A DNA stretch of 64,000 nucleotides from Sphingopyxis panaciterrae (GCF_011762125.1 NZ_JAASQN010000007.1:166438-230437), one strand, 5' to 3'; shown: positions 33,319-42,427, counted from the first letter of the stretch. The notes: a model not told the origin generated them from the letters alone. Program-made: numbers and translations.

Positions 33319-33412
33319 GGATACCGGCGCTTGGCAACAAGGCGCTGCCACCGAAGGTGCGGTCCGACATCGCCATCGCGATGGATGAGATTCCAAAAAA
33401 GAGCGGATCGCA

Positions 33413-33443
33413 GACCCTCTCGGTGTAAACGAGATGCTCTACC
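33413..33443 (-). repeat. 31-bp tRNA-Val fragment (relic or attachment-site candidate)
   Basis: Exact copy of tRNA-Val positions 18-48 (end of the D loop, anticodon arm, variable region), matching 9929-9959 in the same orientation. Identity stops abruptly on both sides. The flanks do not fold as a tRNA. It marks the border between the core trmB gene and the catabolic region. Confidence 0.85.
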
Positions 33444-33544
33444 CAGATGACCGAGGCTGGCCAGAGCAGACTGCCTGCTTTCGGGGATCAAACCTGAAAA
33501 GCGGCCGGTCACGAGCGGCGAAAACAAGGGAACTGCTCGGGGGG

Positions 33545-34456
33545 CTAGCTGTCGTCCTCGTCCACAAGAAAATCCTTCAGCGCCAGCATGAGGGCATCCG
33601 GCGCTTCCTCCTGCGGACTATGGCCGCATGCAATCGCATGTCCCACGACATGGCGCGCCTTCGGCCGCCATGTTTCCAGAACATCGAACAGCGCCCCAAC
33701 GGTCCCAAGCCCACCCCAGAGAACAAGGAGCGGCGCTTCGATTTTGCGATCACGGTCCGCATCGTCGTGCTCAAGGTCAATACTGGCCGCGGCGCGATAG
33801 TCTTCGCAGATCGCATGGCGCGTTGCCGGGTCGCGATAGCAGCGGCGATATTCGGCGAGCACGCGCGGATCGAGCGAATCCGCTATCTTAGTCTGCCCCG
33901 AAATATGACGGTCGAGAAAGAAATCGGGGTCGGCCGAAATCAGCCGCTCGGGCAAGTCGAAAGGCTGGATCAGGAAGAACCACCAGAAATAGCGTGTGGC
34001 GAACGCGCGGCTGGTTTCGGCGTACATCGTCGCCGTCGGTGCAATGTCGAGCAGGACCAGACGGTTGATCCGTTCGGGGTGATCGAGCGCCATGCGGTGC
34101 GCAACGCGCGCGCCGCGGTCGTGTGCAACCACTGCAAAGCGATCGAAACCGAGCGTCGCCATGACCGACACCTGATCGGCCGCCATCGCGCGCTTGGAAT
34201 AATTGCGGTGATCGGCATCGCCCGGCGGCTTGTCGCTGTCGCCATAGCCGCGCAGATCGGTCGCGACGACGGTGAAGCGCTTCGCCAGTTCGGGTGCGAC
34301 CTTGTACCAGGTGAGATGCGTTTGCGGATGACCGTGCAGCAACAGCAGCGGCGGCCCGGCACCGCCGATCGCGGCGCGAATCCGGATGCCGGCCGCATCG
34401 ACATCCTGCCAGCGAAAGCCGGGCAGCAAATCGGGATATTCAGGCCGCGCGGTCAT
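33545..34456 (-). CDS. Alpha/beta hydrolase, haloacetate-dehalogenase-like
   Basis: 303-residue alpha/beta hydrolase. The family signature AHDRGARVAHRM gives nucleophile D113 with R114 and R117, which hold the carboxylate in fluoroacetate dehalogenases; D137 (LDIAP) and H279 (CGHSPQEEAP) complete a triad, and Y220 (CEDYRAA) is kept. The usual YWHW, whose His and Trp bind halide, reads YFWW here (F157, W158), so the halide His is replaced by Trp. Dehalogenation or another hydrolysis (epoxide, ester) is therefore open. Its ATG overlaps the stop of the leuD-like gene by four bases, so it must act with that dehydratase. Confidence 0.85.
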   Translation of the reverse strand: MTARPEYPDLLPGFRWQDVDAAGIRIRAAIGGAGPPLLLLHGHPQTHLTWYKVAPELAKRFTVVATDLRGYGDSDKPPGDADHRNYSKRAMAADQVSVMATLGFDRFAVVAHDRGARVAHRMALDHPERINRLVLLDIAPTATMYAETSRAFATRYFWWFFLIQPFDLPERLISADPDFFLDRHISGQTKIADSLDPRVLAEYRRCYRDPATRHAICEDYRAAASIDLEHDDADRDRKIEAPLLVLWGGLGTVGALFDVLETWRPKARHVVGHAIACGHSPQEEAPDALMLALKDFLVDEDDS

Positions 34457-35070
34457 CCGCCGGCTGGCCCGGCCAGCCATGGATTGCTTGCGAAATAGGC
34501 TTGCTCGAACGCGCGGATATGCGCGGCATGGGTCAGCGTCTCGCCGATCCGGTCGAGGCCCAGCATCAACGCCTGACGAGCCGCCGGGTCGACGTCAAAA
34601 CGGATGATGCGGTCGGCGATCTCGATACGTTCCTGTTCAAGGTCGATGGTCCATTGTCCGGCACCATCGTCCAGCATATCCGACAGCAAGGCAATATCGG
34701 ACCCCGGAAGGGTGAGGAGCAGCAGTCCGTTGTTCGCCGCATTGTCCGAGAATATCGCCCCGAACGAGGTTCCGGCGATGGCGCGGATGCCATATTGCAG
34801 CATCCCCCATACCGCATGTTCGCGCGACGATCCGCATCCGAAATTGGGGCCCGCTAGCAGGAAACGGGTATCCGTCATGCCGGGCCGGTTCAGGATGAAG
34901 TCGTTGCGGCGCGCGCCCGCGGCATCGAAGCGGAGGTCGTGGAAAAGTCCGTCGGCGAGCCCCGATCGGTCGATCCCTTTCAGGAACGCCTTGGGCATGA
35001 TGACGTCGGTATCGATATTGGCCCCGGGCATTGCCGCGACGCCGCCCGACAGGCGAAGGAAGCGCTCCAT
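34453..35070 (-). CDS. leuD: 3-isopropylmalate dehydratase-like small subunit
   Basis: 205-residue swivelling-domain subunit of the aconitase superfamily. It has NIDTDVIMPKAFLK near the N-terminus, and GPNFGCGSSREHA (about 75-87), the substrate-binding loop of LeuD. It starts on the last base of the large-subunit stop (TGATG), so subunits are co-translated in equal amounts. No leuA or leuB is nearby; the partner gene downstream encodes a dehalogenase-like hydrolase and the divergent gene a LysR regulator. That makes a catabolic hydratase/isomerase for another hydroxy- or unsaturated diacid as likely as leucine synthesis. Confidence 0.88.
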   Translation of the reverse strand: MERFLRLSGGVAAMPGANIDTDVIMPKAFLKGIDRSGLADGLFHDLRFDAAGARRNDFILNRPGMTDTRFLLAGPNFGCGSSREHAVWGMLQYGIRAIAGTSFGAIFSDNAANNGLLLLTLPGSDIALLSDMLDDGAGQWTIDLEQERIEIADRIIRFDVDPAARQALMLGLDRIGETLTHAAHIRAFEQAYFASNPWLAGPAGG

Positions 35071-36506
35071 CACAGCGGCTCCTGCACCGCGAACGCGCGA
35101 ACATCGGCCAGCTTTCCGGTCACTGCCGCTGCCGCGACCATCGCCGGACTCATCAGATGCGTGCGCCCGCCAATCCCCTGCCGCCCCTCGAAATTGCGAT
35201 TGGTACTCGATGCGCAGCGCTCACCCGGCGCGAGCATATCGTCGTTCATCGCGAGGCAGAGCGAGCAGCCCGACTGGCGCCACTCGAAACCCGCGTCGCG
35301 GAATATGCGGTCCAGTCCCTCTTGCTCGGCTTCGCGGCGCACAGTGCTGCTTCCCGGCGAAATCATCGCGCGCACCCCCGGCGCAACCTTGCGCCCCCTC
35401 AATATGCGCGCCGCATCCCGAATATCCGACAGCCGCGCGTTGGTGCACGAACCGATAAAGGCGCGGTCGATGGCGATATCCTGAAGCGCCATGCGCGGTG
35501 CGAGCCCCATATAGGTGATCGCGCGGTTCGCATCCTCGCGGCGCTCCGCGGGGAGGTCGGCGGGATCGGGAACGCGGTCGGTGATCGCGAGCGCCTGATC
35601 GGGACTGGTGCCCCAGCTGACCATCGGCGGCACATCCCCGGCAGCGACGAACAGTTCGGCGTCAAATCGCGCCCCGGCGTCGCTGCGCAGCGCTTGCCAT
35701 ATGTCGCGCGCGCGATCGAGCATCGTCGGCGACGGCGCGCGCGGGCAGGCCGCAATATAGTCGGTCACCTTGTCGTCGGGGGCCGTCAGCGCGACGCGCG
35801 CGCCGCATTCGACCGCCATGTTGCAAATCGTCATGCGCGCCTCGACCCCCATGGCGTCGATCGCCTTGCCCGCAAATTCGACCGCATGTCCGGCCGCACC
35901 GTCAGCGCCGATCCGGCGAATGACTTCCATGATGACGTCCTTGGCGGTCACGCCTGGCGCCAGATCGCCATCGATCGTGACGCGCATCGTCTTCAGCCGT
36001 CGATAGACGAGCGTCTGGCTGGCGAGCAGATGTTCGATGTCCGACGTGCCGATCCCGAAGCCCACGACACCAAAGGCGCCATAAGTCGTCGAATGGCTGT
36101 CCCCGGCGGCGATGACCATTCCGGGCAGCACCAGCCCCAGTTCGGGCATCACGACATGTTCGATTCCCTGCCGCGGGTCCAGCACGTCGAAAATCTCGAT
36201 TCCGAAATCGCGGCCGTTCTCGATCAGATATTCGATCTGCCGCCGCGCACCGTCGTCGACCGTGCCTTCGCCGTGGACGGGGGCCGTCGAGTTCACATGA
36301 TCGACGACGCCAAGCGACGCCGCGGGCCGCCAGAGCTTGCGCCCCGCGTCGCGCAGACCGCTGAAGGCTTGCGGGCTTGTATATTCGTTGAGCACGGTTC
36401 TATCGATATAGAGCAACAGGCGCTCACCCGCGCCTTCGGTGCCGCCCAAAGACAATATCCGGTGCCGATCGATAATTTTGTCGTAAAGCGTCTTTGGCGA
36501 CGACAT
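35070..36506 (-). CDS. leuC: 3-isopropylmalate dehydratase-like large subunit
   Basis: 478-residue iron-sulfur subunit of the aconitase superfamily. The opening SSPKTLYDKII is standard for LeuC. GDSHSTTYGAFG and the cluster-ligating cysteines in GSCTNAR and GCSLCLAMN are all present, so a [4Fe-4S] cluster is expected. The ATG at 36506 matches the family start; a longer frame to 36569 adds an unlikely basic stretch. GAAGGGC precedes it. Divergent from the LysR gene at 36609 with about 100 bases between. As LeuC relatives also isomerise citraconate, maleate-type and methylmalate substrates, the leucine name should be taken as family only. Confidence 0.88.
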   Translation of the reverse strand: MSSPKTLYDKIIDRHRILSLGGTEGAGERLLLYIDRTVLNEYTSPQAFSGLRDAGRKLWRPAASLGVVDHVNSTAPVHGEGTVDDGARRQIEYLIENGRDFGIEIFDVLDPRQGIEHVVMPELGLVLPGMVIAAGDSHSTTYGAFGVVGFGIGTSDIEHLLASQTLVYRRLKTMRVTIDGDLAPGVTAKDVIMEVIRRIGADGAAGHAVEFAGKAIDAMGVEARMTICNMAVECGARVALTAPDDKVTDYIAACPRAPSPTMLDRARDIWQALRSDAGARFDAELFVAAGDVPPMVSWGTSPDQALAITDRVPDPADLPAERREDANRAITYMGLAPRMALQDIAIDRAFIGSCTNARLSDIRDAARILRGRKVAPGVRAMISPGSSTVRREAEQEGLDRIFRDAGFEWRQSGCSLCLAMNDDMLAPGERCASSTNRNFEGRQGIGGRTHLMSPAMVAAAAVTGKLADVRAFAVQEPL

Positions 36507-36581
36507 ACCTCTGCCCTTCATGCGGTTTCGCGAGGCAGGGCTTAGCTTGCCCTGTTCCGGCGAAGCCAATGCCGGGACAGT

Positions 36582-36591
36582 ATCAATTGAT
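36582..36591. promoter_or_regulatory. Candidate LysR operator between leuC-like and LysR genes
   Basis: A perfect 10-bp palindrome ATCAATTGAT in the 102-base divergent region. The same region contains T-N11-A spacing typical of LysR sites. It lies 18 bases before the LysR start, where it could give autorepression and control of the dehydratase operon. Confidence 0.4.
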
Positions 36592-36608
36592 GCGACAGAT
36601 GGATTCTT

Positions 36609-37526
36609 ATGGATATCATGTGGCTAGAGGACTTCATCAAGCTCGCTGATGAAGGCAATTTCTCCCGCGCCGCCGAGGCGCGCAACCTGACCCAGCCCGC
36701 GTTCAGCCGGCGGATTCGCGCGCTCGAAGACTGGGTCGGCGCGACGCTGGTCGACCGCGACACCCACCGGATCGCGCTGACCGAAGCGGGGCTGGCCTTT
36801 CGCGTGCTGGCCGAGGATATCCTGCGGCGGCTTGCGCTCGGCCGCGACAATGTCCGCGAAATCGGCGGTACGCTGAGCAACGAAATCCGCTTTGCTTCGA
36901 CGCATGCCCTGTCGACCTCCTTCTTCCCGTCCTGGCTGCGCAGCCTCGACAACGGGCAGGAGGCCGGCACGATCACCCTGATCGCCGATCATATGGTCGC
37001 GTGCGAACGCTTCATGCTGGAAGGCAAGGCCGACTTCCTGCTGTGCCACCACCATGCCGCCGCATCGCACCGCCTCGACCCCGCCGGCTTTGCCTCGCTC
37101 CATCTGGGCACCGATGTCCTGCTGCCGGTCGCCGCGCCGCTGTCCGACGGGACGCCGGTCCACCGGCTGCCCGGTTCCGATGAGCATCCCCTGCCCTATC
37201 TCGAATTCGAGGACCGGTCGGGAATGGGACGCATTCTTCAGGCGGCCAAGGTCGTGTCGGCGGGCGCTGCGATGCTCCGCCCCGTTTTCCGCTCGCATAT
37301 GGCATCGGCGCTGCTGTCGATGGCCCGCGACGGACGCGGCGTTTGCTGGACGCCGCTCAGCCTCGCCGAGGCCGATCTGGAAAGCGGCCGGCTCGTCGCT
37401 GCCGGAGACGCCCGCTGGCATGTCCCGATCGAGATCCGGATATACAAGCCGATCGCGCGGCGCAGCCCCAGCGTCGAGGCGTTCTGGAGCCGGCTCAAAA
37501 AGCGCCCCGAAGAGGCCCCGTCCTGA
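36609..37526 (+). CDS. LysR-family regulator, HypT/YjiE-like subgroup
   Basis: 305 residues. N-terminal winged helix-turn-helix: WLEDFIKLADEGNFSRAA, then NLTQPAFSRRIRALE, with LysR ligand-binding domains from about 90. The WLxDF...NFSxAA...QPAFSRRIRALE pattern is shared with E. coli YjiE/HypT and with the second LysR here at 48430-49338. A typical LysR controls the divergent operon in response to a pathway metabolite, which here would be the leuCD-like/hydrolase genes; the receptor gene at 37703 is also downstream on the same strand. Cysteines lie in the effector half (CERFML, LLCHHH), which may or may not sense oxidants. Confidence 0.92.
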   Translation: MDIMWLEDFIKLADEGNFSRAAEARNLTQPAFSRRIRALEDWVGATLVDRDTHRIALTEAGLAFRVLAEDILRRLALGRDNVREIGGTLSNEIRFASTHALSTSFFPSWLRSLDNGQEAGTITLIADHMVACERFMLEGKADFLLCHHHAAASHRLDPAGFASLHLGTDVLLPVAAPLSDGTPVHRLPGSDEHPLPYLEFEDRSGMGRILQAAKVVSAGAAMLRPVFRSHMASALLSMARDGRGVCWTPLSLAEADLESGRLVAAGDARWHVPIEIRIYKPIARRSPSVEAFWSRLKKRPEEAPS

Positions 37527-37702
37527 TCAAGCCGCCCGCTTGTCCACGCTATATATCGGATATTAAAGCAAAATCCCTGCGTGAATAATTCTATGTCGAA
37601 CCGGCATTGGGATCGCCACCACTGTTTACCTAGACAGGCTGGGCCCCCGCATCGCCCGACGAACGGAACGAGTGGCAGAGGGGTCAAAGGGCGGAGATTA
37701 AC

Positions 37703-40700
37703 ATGATCCAGGGGCCGACTGCACATAGCAAATTCGACAAGCAATTCAGGATTTCCAGCTCGCTTCTCGCGATCGCGATGCTGGCCGGAATGGCGGCTCC
37801 CGCCGCGGCGCAGGACACGCCCGGCGATAGCGTCGCCGGCGAAGACGCCGCAGCCGGCACCGACATCGTCGTGACCGGCTCGCGCATCGGACGCCCCGTG
37901 CTCGACCTGCCGACTCCGGTCGGCGTGGTGAGCTCCCAAACCCTCGAAAACAACAATGCGCAATTCGACATCGGGCGCGCGCTGGCCCAGCAACCCGCGA
38001 TCGGCTTTTCGGGCAGCATGCAGCAGAGCCAGCAGGGCGGCGCGTCGGGTTCGCGCGGCGAAACCAGCGGCGGCCTCGCCGTCGTCGACCTGCGCAGCCT
38101 CGGCTCGAACCGCACCCTCGTGCTCGTCAATGGCAAGCGCCGGGTGTCGGGCACCACCGACAGCGCGGCGGTCGACCTCAATTCGATCAATCCCAACCTG
38201 ATCGAACGCGTCGAGATCATCACCGGCGGCGCATCGGCGATCTATGGTTCGGACGCGGTCTCGGGCGTCGTGAACATCATCCTCAAGGATGATTTCGACG
38301 GCGTTCGCCTGTCCTTCAACGGATCGCAGCCGGCGCGCGGGCCCGAAGGCTTCACCTATGGCGGCAGCATCCTCGCGGGGCATAATTTCGCCGGCGGGCG
38401 CGGCAACATCACCGTCGCGGCCGACTATACGAAGGTGAAGGAAATCACCCCGCGCCAGGCCGACATGAAAAACAATGTCGCGATGATCAATCCCGCCGAT
38501 ACCGGCCCCAACGACGGCATTCCCGACCTGATCATCATCCCCGGCGGCGAAGCCTATCAATTCTCCGGCTATGGGTCGGTCGGCGTGCGCGGCGATACCG
38601 GCGGGCTCGGCGAGTTCATCTTCAACGATGACGGCACCCCGCGCCCCGCGCCGACGCCGCTTTTCACCGACGGCAGCCTGTTCGGCAAATTCGACAATTG
38701 CGGCGAAGCCTGCTTCCGCTTCGACGATTCGATTTCGCTGGTGCCGGATATCGAGCGGTACAACCTCAACCTCAGCGCGCATTATGATATCAGCGATCAT
38801 GTGACGGCCTATGTCAGCGCCGATTACAACAATACGTCGAGCTATGGCCGCGGGCAGCCGGTGCTGCGGTCGGCGATGCCGATCAACATCGCGCAAAATG
38901 CGTTCCTCAACGAGGATTTCCGCCAGGATCTTCTGGCGGCCGGCGCGACGACGCTGCTGCTCGACCGCCTGTTCACCGACGTCGGCCAGCGCTTCAGCCA
39001 GGTCGATCGCAACAGCCTGTCGTTCGTCGGCGGCCTCAAGGGCGAGTTCGAGACCGGTTTCTCCGATCTTCGCTACGATATCTACGGCACCTACGGCCGC
39101 ACCAAGGCGAAGTTCACGGGCTACAACCGGATGCTGCTGCCCAACCTCAGCGCGGCACTCGATGCGGTGATCGACCCCGTCACGCAAGAGGTGCGATGCC
39201 GCATGGACGTGCCCGCGCTGCAGCCGGCCGGCTATGTGCGGCCCAATATCGTCGGCGGCGGAACCTGCGCTCCTTTCAATCCCTTCGGCTCGACCGCCAG
39301 CTCGCAGGAAGCGCGCGACTTCGTCAGCACCACCACGGTATCGAATGCCTTTGTGCGGCAGACCACCGCCGGCTTCTCGCTCTCGGGCGATACAAGCAAA
39401 TTCCTGACGATGCCCGGCGGCGGGTCGATCGGCATCGCGCTGGGCGCCGAGTATCGCAAGGAAAGCAACGGCCGCACCACCGATCCGCTGATCAAGGCCG
39501 GGGTGACCAACCAGGCGGCGTCGCAGGATTATTCGGGCGGCTATCATGTCACCGAATTCTTCGGCGAACTCAGCATTCCGCTCCTCACCGACATGCCCTT
39601 TGCCAAGCTGCTGTCGGTCGAAGGCGCCGTGCGCCACGCCAACTACAGCCATGCCGGTCAAGCGACCTCGTGGAAAGCCGGTGCGATCTGGGAACCGACC
39701 GACGGTTTCCGCCTTCGCGCGACCCTCAGCCGCGCCATTCGGGCACCGAATATTTTCGAAGCCTTCCGCCCGAGCGAAGGCCAGACAACGAACGTCAACG
39801 ACCCCTGTTCGCAAAACAACCTCGGTCAAAATCCCAATCGCGCCGCAAATTGCGCAATATTGGGCCGTCCGGCGGGCTTCGTCCCGGTCAGCGGCGGGAT
39901 TGGCGTGCCCTTCGTCGTGTCGGGTAACCAGAATCTTCGCCCCGAGGTTTCGGACAGCTGGACCGCCGGTTTTGTCCTGACCCCGAATTTCCTGCCGGGG
40001 CTCCAGATTTCGGCCGACTGGTTCGATATCAAGATCGAGGATGCGATCAGCTTCCTCAGCCCGCAAGCCATTGCCGAAAATTGCGTCGATCGCGCCGACG
40101 GTCCGGATCCGGAACTGTGTGCGCTGATCACCCGCGACATGACGCCGGGAGCGAATTTCTTCAGCATCACCGGCGGCAACAGCACCTATGTCAATACCTC
40201 CAAGCTGCAAACGTCGGGCCTCGACACGCAGGTGTTTTACGCGCGTCCGCTCGGCGGCGGCCGCATCTCGGCCAATCTGGCCTTCACTTATCTGCACCGC
40301 CTGCGGACCTTTACCTTCCAGGCGCGGCCCGACCTCTACACCGTGCTCGAGGGATTTTACGGCTATCCGAAATATAAGGGCGTCGTGGGTCTCAACTATT
40401 CGACCGGCGGTCTGACGGTCGGCTGGCAAGGCCGGTATCAGTCGAGCCAGAGCCTGACCGACATTTCTCCGGGCATCAGCCGCGAATTGCTGTCGCCCGA
40501 CCGGACAGGGTCGAAATTCTACAATGACGTCTCGGCGTCCTACACGCTGCCGATTCAGGGCAAACAGGAAGCCAAGTTCTCCTTTGGCGTCACCAACCTG
40601 TTCAACGTACGCTTGCCGGTAATGGAGTCGGTTCAGGTCATCGATCCGTCGGGGGGCGGTTTCGATCAGTTCGGTCCCGTGATCCGTGCTGGCCTTGAAG

Positions 40701-40711
40701 TGAACTTCTGA
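37703..40711 (+). CDS. TonB-dependent receptor, large
   Basis: 1002-residue outer-membrane receptor. The signal peptide ends at AAAQD (about 37), then a Gly/Ala/Asp linker and a TonB-box region DIVVTGSR (about 54-61). The plug has LVLVNGKRRV and YGSDAVSGVVNI. An extended barrel with a cysteine-containing loop follows, and the protein ends in phenylalanine (GLEVNF). GGAG precedes the ATG. Receptors of this subclass are numerous in sphingomonads and often sit by peptidase or acylase genes. Here it precedes an AbgT transporter, an M20 hydrolase and a secreted acylase, pointing to an N-acyl or peptide-like ligand. It is separated from abgT by a strong hairpin. Confidence 0.95.
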   Translation: MIQGPTAHSKFDKQFRISSSLLAIAMLAGMAAPAAAQDTPGDSVAGEDAAAGTDIVVTGSRIGRPVLDLPTPVGVVSSQTLENNNAQFDIGRALAQQPAIGFSGSMQQSQQGGASGSRGETSGGLAVVDLRSLGSNRTLVLVNGKRRVSGTTDSAAVDLNSINPNLIERVEIITGGASAIYGSDAVSGVVNIILKDDFDGVRLSFNGSQPARGPEGFTYGGSILAGHNFAGGRGNITVAADYTKVKEITPRQADMKNNVAMINPADTGPNDGIPDLIIIPGGEAYQFSGYGSVGVRGDTGGLGEFIFNDDGTPRPAPTPLFTDGSLFGKFDNCGEACFRFDDSISLVPDIERYNLNLSAHYDISDHVTAYVSADYNNTSSYGRGQPVLRSAMPINIAQNAFLNEDFRQDLLAAGATTLLLDRLFTDVGQRFSQVDRNSLSFVGGLKGEFETGFSDLRYDIYGTYGRTKAKFTGYNRMLLPNLSAALDAVIDPVTQEVRCRMDVPALQPAGYVRPNIVGGGTCAPFNPFGSTASSQEARDFVSTTTVSNAFVRQTTAGFSLSGDTSKFLTMPGGGSIGIALGAEYRKESNGRTTDPLIKAGVTNQAASQDYSGGYHVTEFFGELSIPLLTDMPFAKLLSVEGAVRHANYSHAGQATSWKAGAIWEPTDGFRLRATLSRAIRAPNIFEAFRPSEGQTTNVNDPCSQNNLGQNPNRAANCAILGRPAGFVPVSGGIGVPFVVSGNQNLRPEVSDSWTAGFVLTPNFLPGLQISADWFDIKIEDAISFLSPQAIAENCVDRADGPDPELCALITRDMTPGANFFSITGGNSTYVNTSKLQTSGLDTQVFYARPLGGGRISANLAFTYLHRLRTFTFQARPDLYTVLEGFYGYPKYKGVVGLNYSTGGLTVGWQGRYQSSQSLTDISPGISRELLSPDRTGSKFYNDVSASYTLPIQGKQEAKFSFGVTNLFNVRLPVMESVQVIDPSGGGFDQFGPVIRAGLEVNF

Positions 40712-40729
40712 TCCCAAACCGGCAGGGGT

Positions 40730-40762
40730 GGAGCCCGCATCGCTTTCGGGCATGCGGGCTCC
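40730..40762 (+). terminator. Strong hairpin between receptor and AbgT genes
   Basis: Perfect 11-bp stem GGAGCCCGCAT / ATGCGGGCTCC with an 11-base loop, starting 19 bases after the receptor stop. No T-run follows. It may partially end transcription or protect the receptor mRNA 3' end so that the receptor is made in excess of the downstream genes. Confidence 0.5.
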
Positions 40763-40808
40763 CACTCCTCTCTCCGGCTAAAAAGCGGCTGATGCAGGAC
40801 GTGCGACC

Positions 40809-42416
40809 ATGAGTTCCGAAACATTTCGCCCTGCCCGCCAAAAGGGTTTCCTCGGCTTCGTCGAACGTGTCGGCAATCTGCTGCCCGACCCGACGATCAT
40901 CTTCATCTATCTGATCGTCGTGCTCATGCTGGTTTCGGCGCTTGGCGCCGCCCTCGGATGGAGCGCCTCGCTGCCCTTTTCGGGCAAGGAAGCGCCGGCG
41001 AACGCCGAACTCGCGAACGGCATGCTCACCTATCGCGCGTCCAGCCTGTTCTCCGCCGGCAACATCACGCGCCTGTTCACCGAAATGCCGCGCACCTATT
41101 CCAGCTTCACGCCGCTGGGTATCGTCCTGACGATCATGATGGGCGCCGCGGTTGCCGAGCGATCGGGGATGTTCTTCGCGCTGATCCGCGGTTCGCTGCG
41201 GGGCACGCCGCGCCGTTACATGACCCCGCTGATCGCGGTGATCGGCATGGTATCGCATCATGCCGCCGACGCCGCCTATGTCGTGCTGATCCCGCTCTCC
41301 GCCATATTGTTCGCGTCGGCCGGACGCCATCCGCTTGCCGGTATTGCCGCCGCGCTGGCTGCCGTGTCGGGCGGCTATGCCGGGAACATCATGCCCGGCC
41401 AGCTCGATGTCCTGCTGTTCGGCTTTACGCAGGAAGCGGCGCGCATCGTCGACCCCGGCTGGACGATGAACCCGCTTGGCAACTGGTATTTCATCCTCGG
41501 CATCGTCGTCTTCTTCACCCCGATCATCTGGTTCGTTACCGACAGGATCGTCGAACCGCGGCTGGGGACATGGAACGAAGAGGTCGACGAGCAGCTGCGC
41601 GCCGACCTCGAAAAGGGCGAACTCGGTGCGGACGAGCGCCGCGGGCTTCGCCATGCGGGTCTGGTCGCGCTGCTGGTCGTGGCGGCATTCGCCGCGCTGT
41701 GCCTCTGGCCCGGCTATACACCCTTCATCGATCAGCAAGCCGTGGGCCCGATCCGCCTGCAACCGCTCTACGCCTCGATCATCGCGGCGCTGTTCCTTCT
41801 GTTCCTGCTCACCGGCACCGTTTTCGGCCGTGCGGTGGGCGTGATCAAAAACTCGTCGGACGTAATCGCGATGATGCGCGAAGGCGTAAAGACTCTCGCG
41901 CCCTATGTCGTCTTCGTCTTCTTCGCCGCGCATTTCGTCGCGATGTTCAACTGGTCGGGCATCGGGCCGATCATCGCGATCAGCGGTGCCGAAAAATTGC
42001 GGGGCATGGGCCTCCCCGCCCCGCTGCTGCTCGTCTGCGTGCTGCTGCTGTCGTCGTTGCTCGACCTGTTCATCGGGTCGGCGACCGCAAAATGGAGCGT
42101 GTTGTCGTCGGTCGTCGTGCCGATGTTCATGCTGCTCGGCATCAGTCCCGAAATGACCACCGCCGCCTATCGCATGGGCGACAGCTACACCAACATCATG
42201 ACCCCGCTGATGAGCTATTTCCCGCTGGTCCTTGTCTTCTGCCAGCGCTGGGACAAGAGCATGGGGGTCGGATCGCTGCTCGCGCTGATGCTCCCCTATG
42301 CGCTCTGCTTCATGGCGATGGGGATCGCGATGACCGTCGCGTGGGTCGGGTTCGACTTGCCGCTGGGACCCGGCGCGCAGGTCTTCTACCAACTGCCGGG
42401 TCACATTCGCCCATGA
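40809..42416 (+). CDS. AbgT-family transporter
   Basis: 535-residue inner-membrane permease with about 11-13 hydrophobic helices. AbgT proteins transport p-aminobenzoyl-glutamate, and some export sulfonamides, driven by ions. Family features visible: VGNLLPDPTIIFIYLI at the start, SHHAADAAYVVLIPL, GGYAGNIMPGQLD, GSATAKWSVLSSVVVPM and the SYTNIMTPLMSYFPL segment. It is directly coupled to an M20 amidohydrolase gene, as abgT is to abgA/B in E. coli. The true substrate may be an N-acyl- or aroyl-amino acid released outside by the acylase. Confidence 0.93.
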   Translation: MSSETFRPARQKGFLGFVERVGNLLPDPTIIFIYLIVVLMLVSALGAALGWSASLPFSGKEAPANAELANGMLTYRASSLFSAGNITRLFTEMPRTYSSFTPLGIVLTIMMGAAVAERSGMFFALIRGSLRGTPRRYMTPLIAVIGMVSHHAADAAYVVLIPLSAILFASAGRHPLAGIAAALAAVSGGYAGNIMPGQLDVLLFGFTQEAARIVDPGWTMNPLGNWYFILGIVVFFTPIIWFVTDRIVEPRLGTWNEEVDEQLRADLEKGELGADERRGLRHAGLVALLVVAAFAALCLWPGYTPFIDQQAVGPIRLQPLYASIIAALFLLFLLTGTVFGRAVGVIKNSSDVIAMMREGVKTLAPYVVFVFFAAHFVAMFNWSGIGPIIAISGAEKLRGMGLPAPLLLVCVLLLSSLLDLFIGSATAKWSVLSSVVVPMFMLLGISPEMTTAAYRMGDSYTNIMTPLMSYFPLVLVFCQRWDKSMGVGSLLALMLPYALCFMAMGIAMTVAWVGFDLPLGPGAQVFYQLPGHIRP

Positions 42417-42427
42417 GGAACACCACC

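Noticed and set aside
9929..33443. The whole 9.9-33.4 kb stretch as a genomic island bounded by the tRNA-Val repeat
   Set aside because: It contains core genes (crcB, lnt, metK, trmB, crt genes) and no integrase, so the repeat more likely marks an event next to 33.4 kb.
37238..40765. A 1175-codon minus-strand frame and other long frames opposite real genes (for example 348-2093 plus)
   Set aside because: They mirror GC-rich receptor genes, are Arg/Ala/Asp-rich, lack domains and contradict clear receptor motifs on the other strand.
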